A stretch of DNA of 64,000 bases from Candidatus Aminicenantota bacterium (GTDB lineage Bacteria; Acidobacteriota; Aminicenantia; UBA2199), in assembly GCA_026393835.1 (NCBI GenBank), contig JAPKZK010000135.1:1-64000 (forward strand). The letters run 5' to 3'. This document shows, piece by piece, positions 27,228 through 36,605 of this stretch (its first letter is position 1; each line of letters starts with the position of its first letter). A program made the position numbers and the translations under genes. Under the pieces are notes generated by a model. The model worked only from the letters and a program-made list of their open reading frames with translations. It made no database searches and was not told where the DNA came from.

Positions 27228-27256
27228 ATTATATATAAACCAAATTTTTTTTTCAA
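27228..27256 (-). promoter_or_regulatory. promoter of the SIR2-TIR/STAND operon
   Basis: Minus-strand TTGAAA (27256-27251), 17-bp spacer, TATAAT (27233-27228), 31 bp from the start codon. A near-consensus -10 suggests steady expression. Confidence 0.75.
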
Positions 27257-27322
27257 GATAAATAGGTTGATTTTTTTTTTTTTATTTTATATTATTATCT
27301 CATCCTAAGAGGAGGATAGATT

Positions 27323-28018
27323 ATGAGATATTTATTGATCTTGATTTTAGTAATTTACCTGGCATCAACTCCGCTTTTTCCCCTCACCGGGTCGGTGCAA
27401 TTAGCGGTTGAAAATCCCGGTAATATTTCCGGGGAATTTGTTCTTATGGAAGATACTCCTTTAAGGATTTCCATCGATACCGGCTGGGAAAGAAACGGAA
27501 AAGTCCCCGTGTTTTTGGTTTTCAGCGATCTGGAAGTTATCCTGGGGGTTAATAGCGAAAACCTGTCCCGGGCTATAAGTACCGAAACATTCATCAGTGA
27601 AATGTTGGCCAGAGATACGAGCCTCCCTTTCGTCACCTATGAGAAAAATCCGTTACGTACCCGGATGGAGCTTGCGGATAAACGTAAGCCGATTAAGCTT
27701 GACATAAACGGGAAAAAAGGAATGGTTGAGGTTTACATTGGGGACAGCCGGTTAAAATTGGATCCCCTCCACGTTAAAATGACCGGGATTGCGCCGGGGG
27801 ATTTGTACGAATTAACGTTTATGGGTCCCAATGTTCGCGTTCGTCAACGAGGGAAACTTGTTTTTGTGCCTTCCAGGGGTATCATCTATGCAATCCCTCA
27901 CGGTGGTGGGATTTCCGATCTTCCTCCTGATCCAGGGGAAACTACGGGGTGGACTGTGTGGGCCATTCGAATCGAACCGGAAAACGAAAACTCTCTAACC
28001 GGGGAGAGGGGGCGATAA
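27323..28018 (+). CDS. secreted hypothetical protein of the LRR operon
   Basis: 231 residues with a clear signal peptide (MRYLLILILVIYLASTPLFP). The rest is beta-rich with no recognised domain, and no lipobox cysteine. GAGGAGG precedes the start. It ends one base before the first LRR gene starts, so the two are co-translated. It probably works at the cell surface with the LRR proteins (inference). Confidence 0.65.
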   Translation: MRYLLILILVIYLASTPLFPLTGSVQLAVENPGNISGEFVLMEDTPLRISIDTGWERNGKVPVFLVFSDLEVILGVNSENLSRAISTETFISEMLARDTSLPFVTYEKNPLRTRMELADKRKPIKLDINGKKGMVEVYIGDSRLKLDPLHVKMTGIAPGDLYELTFMGPNVRVRQRGKLVFVPSRGIIYAIPHGGGISDLPPDPGETTGWTVWAIRIEPENENSLTGERGR

Positions 28019-28019
28019 A

Positions 28020-30395
28020 ATGAACAACAGAGTAATCGTTTTATTATCTTTTATCTTATTATTTATATTCTCAGGTACGGTGGGGTCAATACACGGTGCA
28101 ATCCCGCAAAAGGAGAGGGAGGCGTTGATTGCCCTGTACAACAATACGGATGGCGATAATTGGCGTGATTCTTTTGGGGGTCTTAATAACAGTGGTTGGA
28201 AGACGCCCCCGCTGCATTCGGATGGTTTCGCCAAGCCGGGAACTGAAAAAGATTGGTATGGGGTAACCTGTGACGAAGGGAACACAATGGTTGTGAGAAT
28301 AGATTTGAATGGTAATAACCTGACGGGAACGATTCCCCCGGAATTGGGAAATCTTTCAAATCTTCAATATCTTTACATCACTTCTAGCCAACTGACTGGC
28401 CTTATTCCCATGGAATTGAGTAAACTTTCAGCTCTTACCGAGCTTGGACTCAATAACAACCAACTGACGGGAACAATTCCCCCGGAATTGGCAAATCTTT
28501 CGAATCTTAAAACTCTAAACCTCAATAAAAACCAACTGAAAGAGTATATTCCTTCGGCATTGGGAAACCTTTCCGCACTCACTTATCTGGATCTCCATTC
28601 AAACCAACTTTCGGGACCTATTCCCCCGGAATTGGGAAATCTTTCAGCGCTTATCGTACTTGTGCTCAGTTTTAATCAACTGACGGGACCTATTCCCCCG
28701 CAATTGAGCCAACTTTCACAGCTTCAATGGCTTCAACTTGATTCCAACTTACTTTCGGGACCTATTCCCTCGGAATTGGGGCAGCTTTTACAACTTCAAT
28801 GGCTTTCCCTCGCTTTCAATCAACTGACGGGCATTATATCCCCGGAATTAGGCAAGCTTTCAAAGCTTCAATGGCTTCAACTCGATTCCAACCAACTTTC
28901 GGGACCTATTCCCCCGCAATTGGGGCAGCTTTCACAGCTTCAATTGCTTTCCCTCGGTTTCAACCAACTTACGGACGCTATTCCCCCGGAATTGGGGCAG
29001 CTTTCTAAACTTGATGAACTTTTTCTCAGTGTCAACCAACTGACAGGAAGTATTCCACCGGCATTGGGAAATCTTTCTGCGCTAAACGAACTTAACCTCG
29101 CTTCCAACCAACTGACGGGAAGTATTCCCCAGGAGATGGAAAAACTCGTAGGTCTTAGTGAATATTCTTCTGATTTTAGATGGAACGGGCTGTATACAGA
29201 TTACGAATCCTTAAGAGGCTTTTTAAATAAAAAACAAAACGGTGGTAACTGGGAAAGTACCCAGACCATTGCGCCGGAAAAAATTGCGGCCCGAGTGATT
29301 TCAACCACTTCAATTGAGGTAAGCTGGGAACCCATTACTTATACCGGTGATGAAGGGGGGTACCGAATATTTTACAGTCTAACTCCGGGTGGCCCATATA
29401 CCTTATTTAATACGACGAAAACGAAAACCGATTTCCGATTGGAAATTACGGGACTGATACCGTTCACTAAATACTATTTTGTAGTTCAAACCTGGACTGA
29501 ACCTCACGAAACGAACCTGAACAAAGTGGACAGCGAATACAGCGCTGAGGTGTCGGAAGAAACACAGGAAGCATATAAAACCATTTCGGGTCGAGTGACG
29601 ACTGATGAGACGAGCAATGGAATTGCGGGGGTTACACTGTTCTTCTCTCCATCCAATCAATTAGAGGTAACGGATATTAGCGGAAATTACAGTCATGTCG
29701 TCAATATGTATTGGTCGGGAACCGTGACGCCTTCAAAAACGGGCTATATTTTTGAACCTGAACAAGAAACATTTGAGAATGTAATCTCCGACAAATCGGG
29801 GATAAATTTTATAGCCAAGCTGATTCCCCTCTCACTCTCAGGCAAAGTGATATCCGGGGATGAAGGCATCGAAGGCGTTATCCTGACTTTTATTGCCGAC
29901 AGCGGTGAAACGAAAACAGAGATAACAAACGCCGACGGTTCTTATTCTCATCAAGTCTACAACGGCTGGATCGGCAGGGCGACACCTTCGAAAGAAGATT
30001 TACTTTTTTATCCCCCCTTTATCGACTATGGCTGGCCCGGTGTAAGAGGATACAGGGACCACCAGGACTATCAATTAAGCATTTCATTAACCCTTCAAAT
30101 AACCCGGAAACAGGACAACACATTGATCTTCAGGAAAGAATACGGAGAAATCGTATTAAATGTCGGACTAATTGGGGTCTCAACCGCCGCGATTCAAAAG
30201 TTCATCATCCTCAGGAAAGAACCCGGCAATTCCTTTCAACTCAATAAAGAGTTCGTGGTCCAGGGACAACAAAATAGCTTTCAATTCACTTATAGAGATG
30301 AATATCTCGAAAAAGGCAAAACGTATACCTATATCGCAAGGGCAATCGATGCGCAAGGTAAGATCATCGGCGAATCCGGAGAGAAAACTATATGA
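28020..30395 (+). CDS. secreted plant-type LRR protein with FN3 domain
   Basis: 791 residues. A signal peptide is followed by an LRR N-cap (REALIALYNNTDGDNWRDS...WYGVTCD), then twelve 24-residue plant-type repeats with the pattern LxLxxNQLTGxIPPELGxL, a fibronectin type III-like domain (about 420-500), and two carboxypeptidase-regulatory-like beta domains (ISGRVTTDETSNGIAGVTL; SGKVISGDEGIEGVIL). No barrel or sorting signal is obvious at the C-terminus. Such proteins mediate surface adhesion or recognition. The 72-bp DNA repeats make the gene prone to recombination. It shares its N-cap, linker and FN3 with the next LRR protein, so the two are duplicates that diverged in repeat number. Confidence 0.82.
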   Translation: MNNRVIVLLSFILLFIFSGTVGSIHGAIPQKEREALIALYNNTDGDNWRDSFGGLNNSGWKTPPLHSDGFAKPGTEKDWYGVTCDEGNTMVVRIDLNGNNLTGTIPPELGNLSNLQYLYITSSQLTGLIPMELSKLSALTELGLNNNQLTGTIPPELANLSNLKTLNLNKNQLKEYIPSALGNLSALTYLDLHSNQLSGPIPPELGNLSALIVLVLSFNQLTGPIPPQLSQLSQLQWLQLDSNLLSGPIPSELGQLLQLQWLSLAFNQLTGIISPELGKLSKLQWLQLDSNQLSGPIPPQLGQLSQLQLLSLGFNQLTDAIPPELGQLSKLDELFLSVNQLTGSIPPALGNLSALNELNLASNQLTGSIPQEMEKLVGLSEYSSDFRWNGLYTDYESLRGFLNKKQNGGNWESTQTIAPEKIAARVISTTSIEVSWEPITYTGDEGGYRIFYSLTPGGPYTLFNTTKTKTDFRLEITGLIPFTKYYFVVQTWTEPHETNLNKVDSEYSAEVSEETQEAYKTISGRVTTDETSNGIAGVTLFFSPSNQLEVTDISGNYSHVVNMYWSGTVTPSKTGYIFEPEQETFENVISDKSGINFIAKLIPLSLSGKVISGDEGIEGVILTFIADSGETKTEITNADGSYSHQVYNGWIGRATPSKEDLLFYPPFIDYGWPGVRGYRDHQDYQLSISLTLQITRKQDNTLIFRKEYGEIVLNVGLIGVSTAAIQKFIILRKEPGNSFQLNKEFVVQGQQNSFQFTYRDEYLEKGKTYTYIARAIDAQGKIIGESGEKTI

Positions 30396-30432
30396 TGCCG
30401 CGGATTCAAACAGGAACTTATGAAGAAGGGAA

Positions 30433-30525
30433 ACCACAGATTACACAGATTACACAGATTTTTTTTCTTCGCGTTCCTTCGCCTCTGTGTCCTCTGTTTA
30501 CTCTGTGGCTAATTAATTTTAAAAG
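30433..30525. repeat. dispersed intergenic repeat (ACAGATT / TTCGCG family)
   Basis: Contains CACAGATTACACAGATT units, a T-run, CTTCGCGTTCCTTCGC and a final CTGTGGCTAATTAATTTT. Parts recur at 23240-23290 and in the 36606 and 41161 copies. It forms most of the gap between the two LRR genes. Confidence 0.55.
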
Positions 30526-30535
30526 AGGTGATTAA

Positions 30536-32809
30536 ATGAAATGTATGATTTCAGGATTATTCATATTTCTATTAATGGTCATATGGACCACCGGATCGAT
30601 TTACGGCGATATCCCCAGGAAGGAAAACAGCGCGCTTCTTACTCTCTTCAACGACACGGGCGGAAACAACTGGCGCAATAAAGACAACTGGAAAAATGCC
30701 CCGGGAACGGAACACACATGGCATGGAATCGCCTGCGATACCAAAAATACAACCATACTCAAACTGGAACTTCCCGATAATAATTTGCAAGGCAAAATCC
30801 CGGCCGACCTTGAAGCCCTTTCAAACCTTACAACCCTCGACCTCAGCAATAATCGCTTAACCAGTGCGATTCCTTCGTGGCTCCAACAACTCAAGAATCT
30901 CAAAAAACTGGATCTCAGCCATAATCAGTTTAAAGGCCCCATTCCCGCCTGGATCGGGGACCTTGAAAATCTTGAAGAGCTTATACTGGATAATAACTTG
31001 CTGGACTGCCCCATCCCCGCTGCACTGGGCAACCTTTCGAAACTAAAGGTCCTTCGGTTGGCCGGTAACGGGTTGACCGGAGACATCCCTCCCGCCCTGG
31101 CTAAACTCAGTCAGCTTACCAATAACAATTCCGATTTTAAATGGAATGGTCTTTATACAACCAATACCGTCCTGGCAAATTTCTTGAAACAAAAACAAAG
31201 CGGCAATGACTGGGAAAGCACCCAGACCATTGCACCCGGAGGACTCGCCGCGATTTCGCAAACCGATACCTCCATAACCTTAAGCTGGAAACCCATTGCT
31301 TACACGCAAGACAAAGGGGGCTGCCGGGTTTCTTACAGCACTACCCCGGGCGGGCCTTATAAGACAGCCGGCGTCACCGATGATAAAACAGTTGCGAAGA
31401 TGGAAGTCAAAGGATTGGAAAAGAGTACCGCCTATTATTTTGTACTGCAATCCTGGACCGACCCGCACGGCGCGAATAAAAATAAAATAGAAAGCGGGTT
31501 TGGCAAAGAATTCCGCGCCGCTACCCGCGGCATCATCATTTCCGGGATGGTAACAAGGTACAGCGACGAGAAAAAAAGCCAGACCGAGGAGCTCCAGGGA
31601 GTACGAATGGAAGCCTCCAATAACGGCGGCACCGCTGAAACGGATAAAGAGGGTAAATATACCCTGAACGTCATGCCGGGATGGACCGGCACAGTAACTC
31701 CCTCTTTACAGGGTTTTGATTTTTCTCCCCGTGACCGGGTATACACACCGCTGAAAACAGACAGCGGCAGCCAGGATTTCACTGCCACTGCCGGTACGGT
31801 TATTTCAGGAAAAGTGATATATAAAGGAGAAGGCATTGGCGGGGTTGAAATGGCCTTCGTCGGCAAACAAGGGAAGACCTCCCTTACCGAAACCGGCGGC
31901 GATGGGAGTTATGAATATATTGTTCCTTATAATTGGTCGGGAACGGTCACACCCCAAAAAACCGGGCACGGGTTTAAGCCGGGACAAAAAATATACGGCG
32001 GCGTTACTTCCCGCCTGGAAGGCGAAGACTATACGGCGGAGTTCCCAGCGATTTCAGGCCGGGTGACGGGCCGGCGCGGCAAAACCGGTATCCCCGGCGT
32101 GAGGATGACTTTTTCCAATATCGAAACGGACAGGTTCACGTATTTAAAAGAAGATACGGTTACGGATGCAGAAGGCAATTACCTAAACCAAATCCCCGTC
32201 GCCTGGTCCGGCAGCGTGAAGGTCTCGAAAAATGGGTATATATTTTATCCTCCGTCCAGGGACAACCTGACCGAAGAGAATGCCAAATCGGCGATGAACT
32301 TTAAAGCCGAACGGGATTTTAAATTGTTTTTCCTGGTCTCCGGCAATTACTTGCTGCCGGCCGAGAGTCGTTTTGGCGATATTTACGGGAGCGGGCCTAT
32401 TTACCCGGGTATCGCCGCGGGTTATAAGTTCAGCCGCAATATGTATATCTGGGGTGGATACGCCCTCTTTTCCAAAAATGGTAAGTCCACTGTACTTGAA
32501 AAACCGTCCAAATGGAAGCAGGCATATTGTTCCCTGGGGATCGGTTATTACAAGAATTTATCCATCCGTGTCGCCGGGAGGGTAAGTGTCGGGGCGATGT
32601 ATGTACGTTTCAGCGAAGAGGCTTTCGGCGATAAAGTGACTGCCAATACCGTCGGGGGTTGTTTGGAAGCGGCCGGGATTTATAAGATCAACCGGCTCTT
32701 GTTTACGGAAATTTCATTGGGTTACCTGGTTGCTTCCGACACGGTCGAGGAAATATCCATAAAGCTCGGCGGTTTTAGGGCAGGATTCGGCCTGGGGGTG
32801 CGGTTATAA
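30536..32809 (+). CDS. LRR-FN3 protein with C-terminal outer-membrane barrel
   Basis: 757 residues: signal peptide, the same LRR N-cap as its neighbour (WHGIACD), five plant-type repeats, a linker and FN3 domain (about 230-320), three carboxypeptidase-regulatory-like beta domains with conserved WSGTVTP segments, then about 170 residues of amphipathic strands (YPGIAAGYKFSRNMYIWGGYALFS ... GGFRAGFGLGVRL) that look like an eight-stranded outer-membrane barrel. The barrel would anchor the LRR part to the cell surface, which supports a Gram-negative envelope. GAGGTG precedes the start. Confidence 0.8.
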   Translation: MKCMISGLFIFLLMVIWTTGSIYGDIPRKENSALLTLFNDTGGNNWRNKDNWKNAPGTEHTWHGIACDTKNTTILKLELPDNNLQGKIPADLEALSNLTTLDLSNNRLTSAIPSWLQQLKNLKKLDLSHNQFKGPIPAWIGDLENLEELILDNNLLDCPIPAALGNLSKLKVLRLAGNGLTGDIPPALAKLSQLTNNNSDFKWNGLYTTNTVLANFLKQKQSGNDWESTQTIAPGGLAAISQTDTSITLSWKPIAYTQDKGGCRVSYSTTPGGPYKTAGVTDDKTVAKMEVKGLEKSTAYYFVLQSWTDPHGANKNKIESGFGKEFRAATRGIIISGMVTRYSDEKKSQTEELQGVRMEASNNGGTAETDKEGKYTLNVMPGWTGTVTPSLQGFDFSPRDRVYTPLKTDSGSQDFTATAGTVISGKVIYKGEGIGGVEMAFVGKQGKTSLTETGGDGSYEYIVPYNWSGTVTPQKTGHGFKPGQKIYGGVTSRLEGEDYTAEFPAISGRVTGRRGKTGIPGVRMTFSNIETDRFTYLKEDTVTDAEGNYLNQIPVAWSGSVKVSKNGYIFYPPSRDNLTEENAKSAMNFKAERDFKLFFLVSGNYLLPAESRFGDIYGSGPIYPGIAAGYKFSRNMYIWGGYALFSKNGKSTVLEKPSKWKQAYCSLGIGYYKNLSIRVAGRVSVGAMYVRFSEEAFGDKVTANTVGGCLEAAGIYKINRLLFTEISLGYLVASDTVEEISIKLGGFRAGFGLGVRL

Positions 32810-32837
32810 AAGCAACGGGGAAAAAACAAGTAAAAAG

Positions 32838-32931
32838 TAAAAATGAAAAATGAAAAAGTCAAAATGAAAAACGGGAAAAGAATCCTTTAACAACCTTGCC
32901 CGAAGAACTCCGTTTTCATTTTTCATTTTTA
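32838..32931. repeat. palindrome with 19-bp arms of AAAAATG units
   Basis: The 19 bases at 32838-32856 (TAAAAATGAAAAATGAAAA) are exactly complementary to 32913-32931, with a 56-bp centre. It sits after the LRR-barrel gene and directly before a second, stronger hairpin. Confidence 0.75.
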
Positions 32932-32944
32932 ACCCGACTAAAAT

Positions 32945-32988
32945 GCAGCCCATTGCAAAAAAGTCTTGACTATTTTGCAATGGGCTGC
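32945..32988. repeat. 44-nt hairpin with 16-bp perfect stem
   Basis: GCAGCCCATTGCAAAA (32945-32960) and its exact reverse complement (32973-32988); the 12-nt loop itself pairs AGTC with GACT. There is no T-run, so it is not a standard terminator. It marks the point where a nuclease-type gene remnant begins. Confidence 0.8.
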
Positions 32989-33061
32989 GAAAAAGTCACA
33001 TCTCACCATTCACCACTGACCACTGCCCGTCAAAAGGGCTCCGGGACAGACCAATTGTGGC

Positions 33062-33694
33062 CTCAATTATCTTTATATGAATGGGGTCATCGACCTGGAA
33101 AAAGCGGACGACGGTAAATATTATCTTCGCTTTTCCTGTCCCTTTGTGCAAAAACGGATATTTAACTATTTTTCCCGTCGGTTCTTCAATTACCTGGGCC
33201 CCTTGATCCACCCCTTCGACGCCATGGAAGATGCCGTGGATGAACAAAATCTCTATATCCCCAATATCATTAAACGCTACCAGGCTTACTTAAGCAAAAA
33301 CCAGGGCGTATTTTTCAAGGATGTGCCCCGCCGCAAAACCGATATGAGAATCTATGAAGCCATTTACCATTTTAATTTGTTCCGTTACCTATATGATCTT
33401 ATGACGAAACGCGGCGTGGACGTGATACCGGAATTTCCCACCGGGAATGGAAAAATCGATTTGATATTGAAGTACCGTAACAACAAATATGCCCTGGAAT
33501 TAAAAAGTTTCTCCGATATGTCCGATTTTCAGCAAGGCATTCAACAGGCGGCTGACTACGGTAGGCAGATCGATTTAAATGAAATCTCTTTGGTGGTATT
33601 CATTGAAGTGACGCCGGCAGAAGTGAAAAAACTGGAAAAAGTGGTGGAGAAAAACGGCGTCAATGTAACGGTTTTACCTATAGGAATTTTATAA
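33062..33694 (+). pseudogene. 3' remnant of AAA ATPase-PD(D/E)XK protein
   Basis: The frame encodes LNYLYMNGVIDLE and then about 200 residues ending in a PD-(D/E)XK nuclease-like core: EFPTGNGKIDLILKYRNNKYALELKSF supplies the D...ExK pattern. In full-length relatives this follows an N-terminal ATPase domain (about 300 residues) that is missing here; upstream sequence is the palindrome region. An internal ATG at 33077 could start a 205-residue protein, but no ribosome binding site is seen. Judged a truncated gene. Confidence 0.62.
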
Positions 33695-33782
33695 ACCACA
33701 AAATTTTTCCTGGAGCGAATTCCCGGTCATTTGGGGCCGGATCACGGACCGGGGCCGGTATTTTTCCATTTTGAAAGGCGCC

Positions 33783-33809
33783 GCCTGTTCCTTCAAATGC
33801 CTCATGGGA
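33783..33809. repeat. dispersed repeat, inverted partner of 36382-36407
   Basis: GCCTGTTCC-TCAAATGCCTCATGG-type sequence of 27 bp; an inverted copy with two differences lies at 36382-36407. The two flank the intact ATPase gene and the DUF234-type remnant. Confidence 0.6.
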
Positions 33810-33822
33810 ACTGTTCAGGCAT

Positions 33823-35628
33823 TTACCCCGCTTTTCCCAGGTAAAGGGGTTGGTGGCCGGAAAAAATTACCATCAAGCGGGTCAGGGTGGATTTTTCCAG
33901 GACTTTTTGGAACTTTTTATCAAGACTGTATTGGTTCAATTGGGTTTCAGCTTCCTTTTTTAATTGATTTAGTTTTTTGCGGCTTACTTTTTTATCGGCG
34001 GGTACGTATTTGATCTCTATCAGATAGGCATGGGTCACTTCCGGGTAGCGAACGACAAAGGGTTCCATGAAAAGATCGGCATAACCCATGTTCAGTTCTT
34101 TTTCGCCGTGAACCAGGTAGAGGTCGCTGAGGCCCAGATAGACATTTAAAAAAGCCTGGAGGGACTTTTCGCCGGTGATAAAATCGCGCAGCGCCATGGT
34201 CTCGCCCATCAAATTTATAATATAAGTCAACAGGGGTTCCCATTCGCCGCGAAAGGCCATGCCTTCAATCAGCTCACTGTAGGTGCGCATATTCATGGAA
34301 AATGCCCCGGTTTCCCGGTAGGCTTCCAGGATATAATCGTAGTAGAGACGCTTTACCGATTCATTGGGAATCACCAGCCGCAGCTTGTTCAAATGAGACC
34401 CGTTAATGGTTAGCAATCCGAAGTAGAATAAGAGGGAATTAAAATTAGTGGTATCGGTGACTTCTTCTATTGGGAATCCTTTGACCACATCGGATAGAAT
34501 TTCACCGGTTTCGAGAACCTGTTTTAACTTGCTAAAATTGCCATTGGTGGTGGGGAGTTGGGTTTTGTCCTTATCCACGACAACCAGGTGCCTGAGTTTC
34601 CCGTAATCGATGCGGACATTGCGGTCGATTAAATCATCCGGGATACCCTGTAGGGAGAGGTAATTTTTGATAAAGTACAGGACCATGTCGGTATTATACA
34701 TGGATATCCCGTCATGTTTGGAAAACAAATAATTTCCATACCAAAAATCAATCAGTTCCAGGAGGTGGTGGTGGTTTGAGGGTACGAGTCCGGCAGCGGC
34801 ATAATAATCCAGCAACTCCTCCACATCCTGCCGGGTAAAACCCAGCATCCGGTTAAATTCCGGGAGGAGGGAAATCTGTTCCCCGATATTAAAACCACTG
34901 GTGACGTCGTCCATGGTGATGGGGGAGACGCCGGTGATAAATAAGCGTTTAATCGGTGCATCGGTCCCGGTGGTACCGCCTTTTAAGACATTAAAAAACG
35001 ATCTTAAAAAACCTTCGCCGCGGGTTATTTTTATATATGAGGCAGAACCGGCGGTGGTTAAAAGTGTGTTGGCGAAATTGTCGTACTCATCAATGATAAC
35101 ATAGAGATCATAGCCACTCCCTGCAACCAGGTACATAAGATTTGATAAAAGATCCGCGGGCGCCAGGCTTTTATCTTCTTCAATGGCCCGGCAGTAATAG
35201 GCCATTTTGGGATTTTTTGCCAGCAGGGAATCGTATTTACCCAAGAAATTCACAATGGCCCGGCGAATATAATCCGAAAAAGATATATCCAGTTTATCCA
35301 CTGATGAATCCACCTGTGAAAAATTAAAGGACAGTACCAGGTACTGCCCTTGCTCCGGGGTGGGATGGGTATAAATCCATGTGCCGCTGAACAATTCCTC
35401 CAATTGGTCTTTATAATAAATATCGTAATAGGTTTCCAGCAGGGAGAGAAAAGAGGATTTACCAAAACGACGGGGGCGGATAAAGAATAAGTATCTACCG
35501 AATTCTTCGACTTTTTCGATATACTGTGTTTTATCCAGGTAATAATAATTGCCGCGGCGGACAAGCTTATAGTCTGTCAGCCCGTAAGGGATTTTTTTGA
35601 TATCTTCCTGGCCAGTCATGGGATTCAT
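33823..35628 (-). CDS. AAA-ATPase-like protein with PDDEXK_9 nuclease domain
   Basis: 601 residues. The N-terminus IPYGLTDYKLVRRGNYYYLDKT and the P-loop RPRRFGKSSFLS (about 52-63) are typical of the AAA-ATPase-like family, with Walker B LYVIIDEYDNF near 177-187. The C-terminus has a PD-(D/E)XK-type core: GYADLFMEP, then YLIEIKYVP. These proteins are abundant in anaerobes and are suspected selfish or defence elements; no function is established. GGAGG precedes the start, and a promoter lies upstream. It is the only complete gene of the 33-36.6 kb region. Confidence 0.8.
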   Translation of the reverse strand: MNPMTGQEDIKKIPYGLTDYKLVRRGNYYYLDKTQYIEKVEEFGRYLFFIRPRRFGKSSFLSLLETYYDIYYKDQLEELFSGTWIYTHPTPEQGQYLVLSFNFSQVDSSVDKLDISFSDYIRRAIVNFLGKYDSLLAKNPKMAYYCRAIEEDKSLAPADLLSNLMYLVAGSGYDLYVIIDEYDNFANTLLTTAGSASYIKITRGEGFLRSFFNVLKGGTTGTDAPIKRLFITGVSPITMDDVTSGFNIGEQISLLPEFNRMLGFTRQDVEELLDYYAAAGLVPSNHHHLLELIDFWYGNYLFSKHDGISMYNTDMVLYFIKNYLSLQGIPDDLIDRNVRIDYGKLRHLVVVDKDKTQLPTTNGNFSKLKQVLETGEILSDVVKGFPIEEVTDTTNFNSLLFYFGLLTINGSHLNKLRLVIPNESVKRLYYDYILEAYRETGAFSMNMRTYSELIEGMAFRGEWEPLLTYIINLMGETMALRDFITGEKSLQAFLNVYLGLSDLYLVHGEKELNMGYADLFMEPFVVRYPEVTHAYLIEIKYVPADKKVSRKKLNQLKKEAETQLNQYSLDKKFQKVLEKSTLTRLMVIFSGHQPLYLGKAG

Positions 35629-35643
35629 TTAACCTCCGCCTCT

Positions 35644-35671
35644 ATTATACACGAATCCGTATTTTTTTCAA
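35644..35671 (-). promoter_or_regulatory. promoter of the AAA-PDDEXK gene
   Basis: Minus-strand TTGAAA (35671-35666), 16-bp spacer, TATAAT (35649-35644), 15 bp before the start codon, leaving a very short leader that just holds GGAGG. Confidence 0.65.
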
Positions 35672-35717
35672 ATACCGTAAAGTACACCGGGGACAGGCGA
35701 AAAATCCCATTTTCTAC

Positions 35718-36270
35718 CTAAATCATTTCCGCCAACGTGATGCTGTGATGGAAATAGGTGGTCTTTTTTAAGGATTCATCCGGTCCATAAAGGCTGATCA
35801 AGGCCTTCTCAATCGTATAACCGGGAGGGATGTCAAGTAACCGGCATTTGCGGTCCATTCCCGGGATGATTTCCCGCGTAATCGGTTTATCCCGGTACTT
35901 GATCTCACAAACGGTAATGACGCGGTCGGTCCGCTGATACAGCAGGTCTACCTGGAACTTTTGATCGTCTTTACATCAGCCGGTCGGTTATATAAGAAAA
36001 TACTTGTTCCCAGTTTTTAAAATCAACATGGTCCAGTAATTGATCGCCGGTATGTTTTCGTAGGCTTACGGTAAAATGGCGGATCTGGTTTTGGGTAGTT
36101 TCCCCTTCTACTGCCTCAAAAGGGAAAAAATAGGGTTTTTCCCGGGCAAAGTGATTAACCAAACTGCTTTTCCCGATACGGCGCCGGCCATAAATCACTA
36201 CCAATTCACTTTTCGTCGAGTGGTAAGCGTCCTCTAATAACTCCAACTCTTTCCGTCGGCCAACAAACAT
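35718..36270 (-). pseudogene. DUF234/archaeal-type ATPase with internal deletion
   Basis: The 5' part (from 36270) encodes MFVGRRKELELLEDAYHS and the P-loop YGRRRIGKSSLVNHF, typical of this ATPase family, and stops after about 99 codons at 35971. In another frame the 3' part (to 35718) encodes the family C-terminus: FQVDLLYQRTDRVITVCEIKY, a D...ExK nuclease-like pattern, ending in SITLAEMI. About 250 residues between the two are missing at a junction near 35970. An internal deletion with frameshift explains this best. Confidence 0.7.
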
Positions 36271-36381
36271 GATGTCACTCCTTAAAAAAAAATCCGCTAA
36301 CAAAACTATTTTACAATTGTTAGCGGATTTTGTCAACCGAGGAAGTGCTAAATTTCCCGGCGCCGCTTGTTCCCCATACTT

Positions 36382-36407
36382 TCCATGAGGCATTTGAGGG
36401 AACAGGC
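36382..36407. repeat. dispersed repeat, inverted partner of 33783-33809
   Basis: TCCATGAGGCATTTGAGGG followed by AACAGGC, the inverted form of the copy at 33783. GGCGCCGCTTGTTCC at 36359-36373 belongs to the same element. Confidence 0.6.
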
Positions 36408-36431
36408 AAAAAATCCATCTAAAACGTCAAC

Positions 36432-36579
36432 CTATGTCAGTATTTTCACCGGGTAATTATCAAAAGCTTCATCATTGGTAATAATTCTAAGATCATCGGT
36501 TATGGCCTGGGATATAATTAACCTTTTTTTCACCCCCGATATACCAAATCAAGGCGTGAGTATTGATCAAGAAATTCAT
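36432..36579 (-). pseudogene. VapC-type PIN-domain toxin remnant
   Basis: The 5' part encodes MNFLINTHALIWYIGGE, matching VapC N-termini (LIDTHALIWY) but with the catalytic Asp changed to Asn. In a second frame the 3' part encodes ISQAITDDLRIITNDEAFDNY, the usual C-terminal PIN segment. About 80 residues are missing between. Two halves with opposite ends of one family only 150 bp apart make an internally deleted gene the best reading. Confidence 0.68.
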
Positions 36580-36605
36580 TTCATATATTCCTTGAAATCC
36601 GGCAA

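Noticed and set aside
32373..32585. Small frames inside the LRR and cytochrome genes
   Set aside because: Shadows of well-supported genes in other frames.
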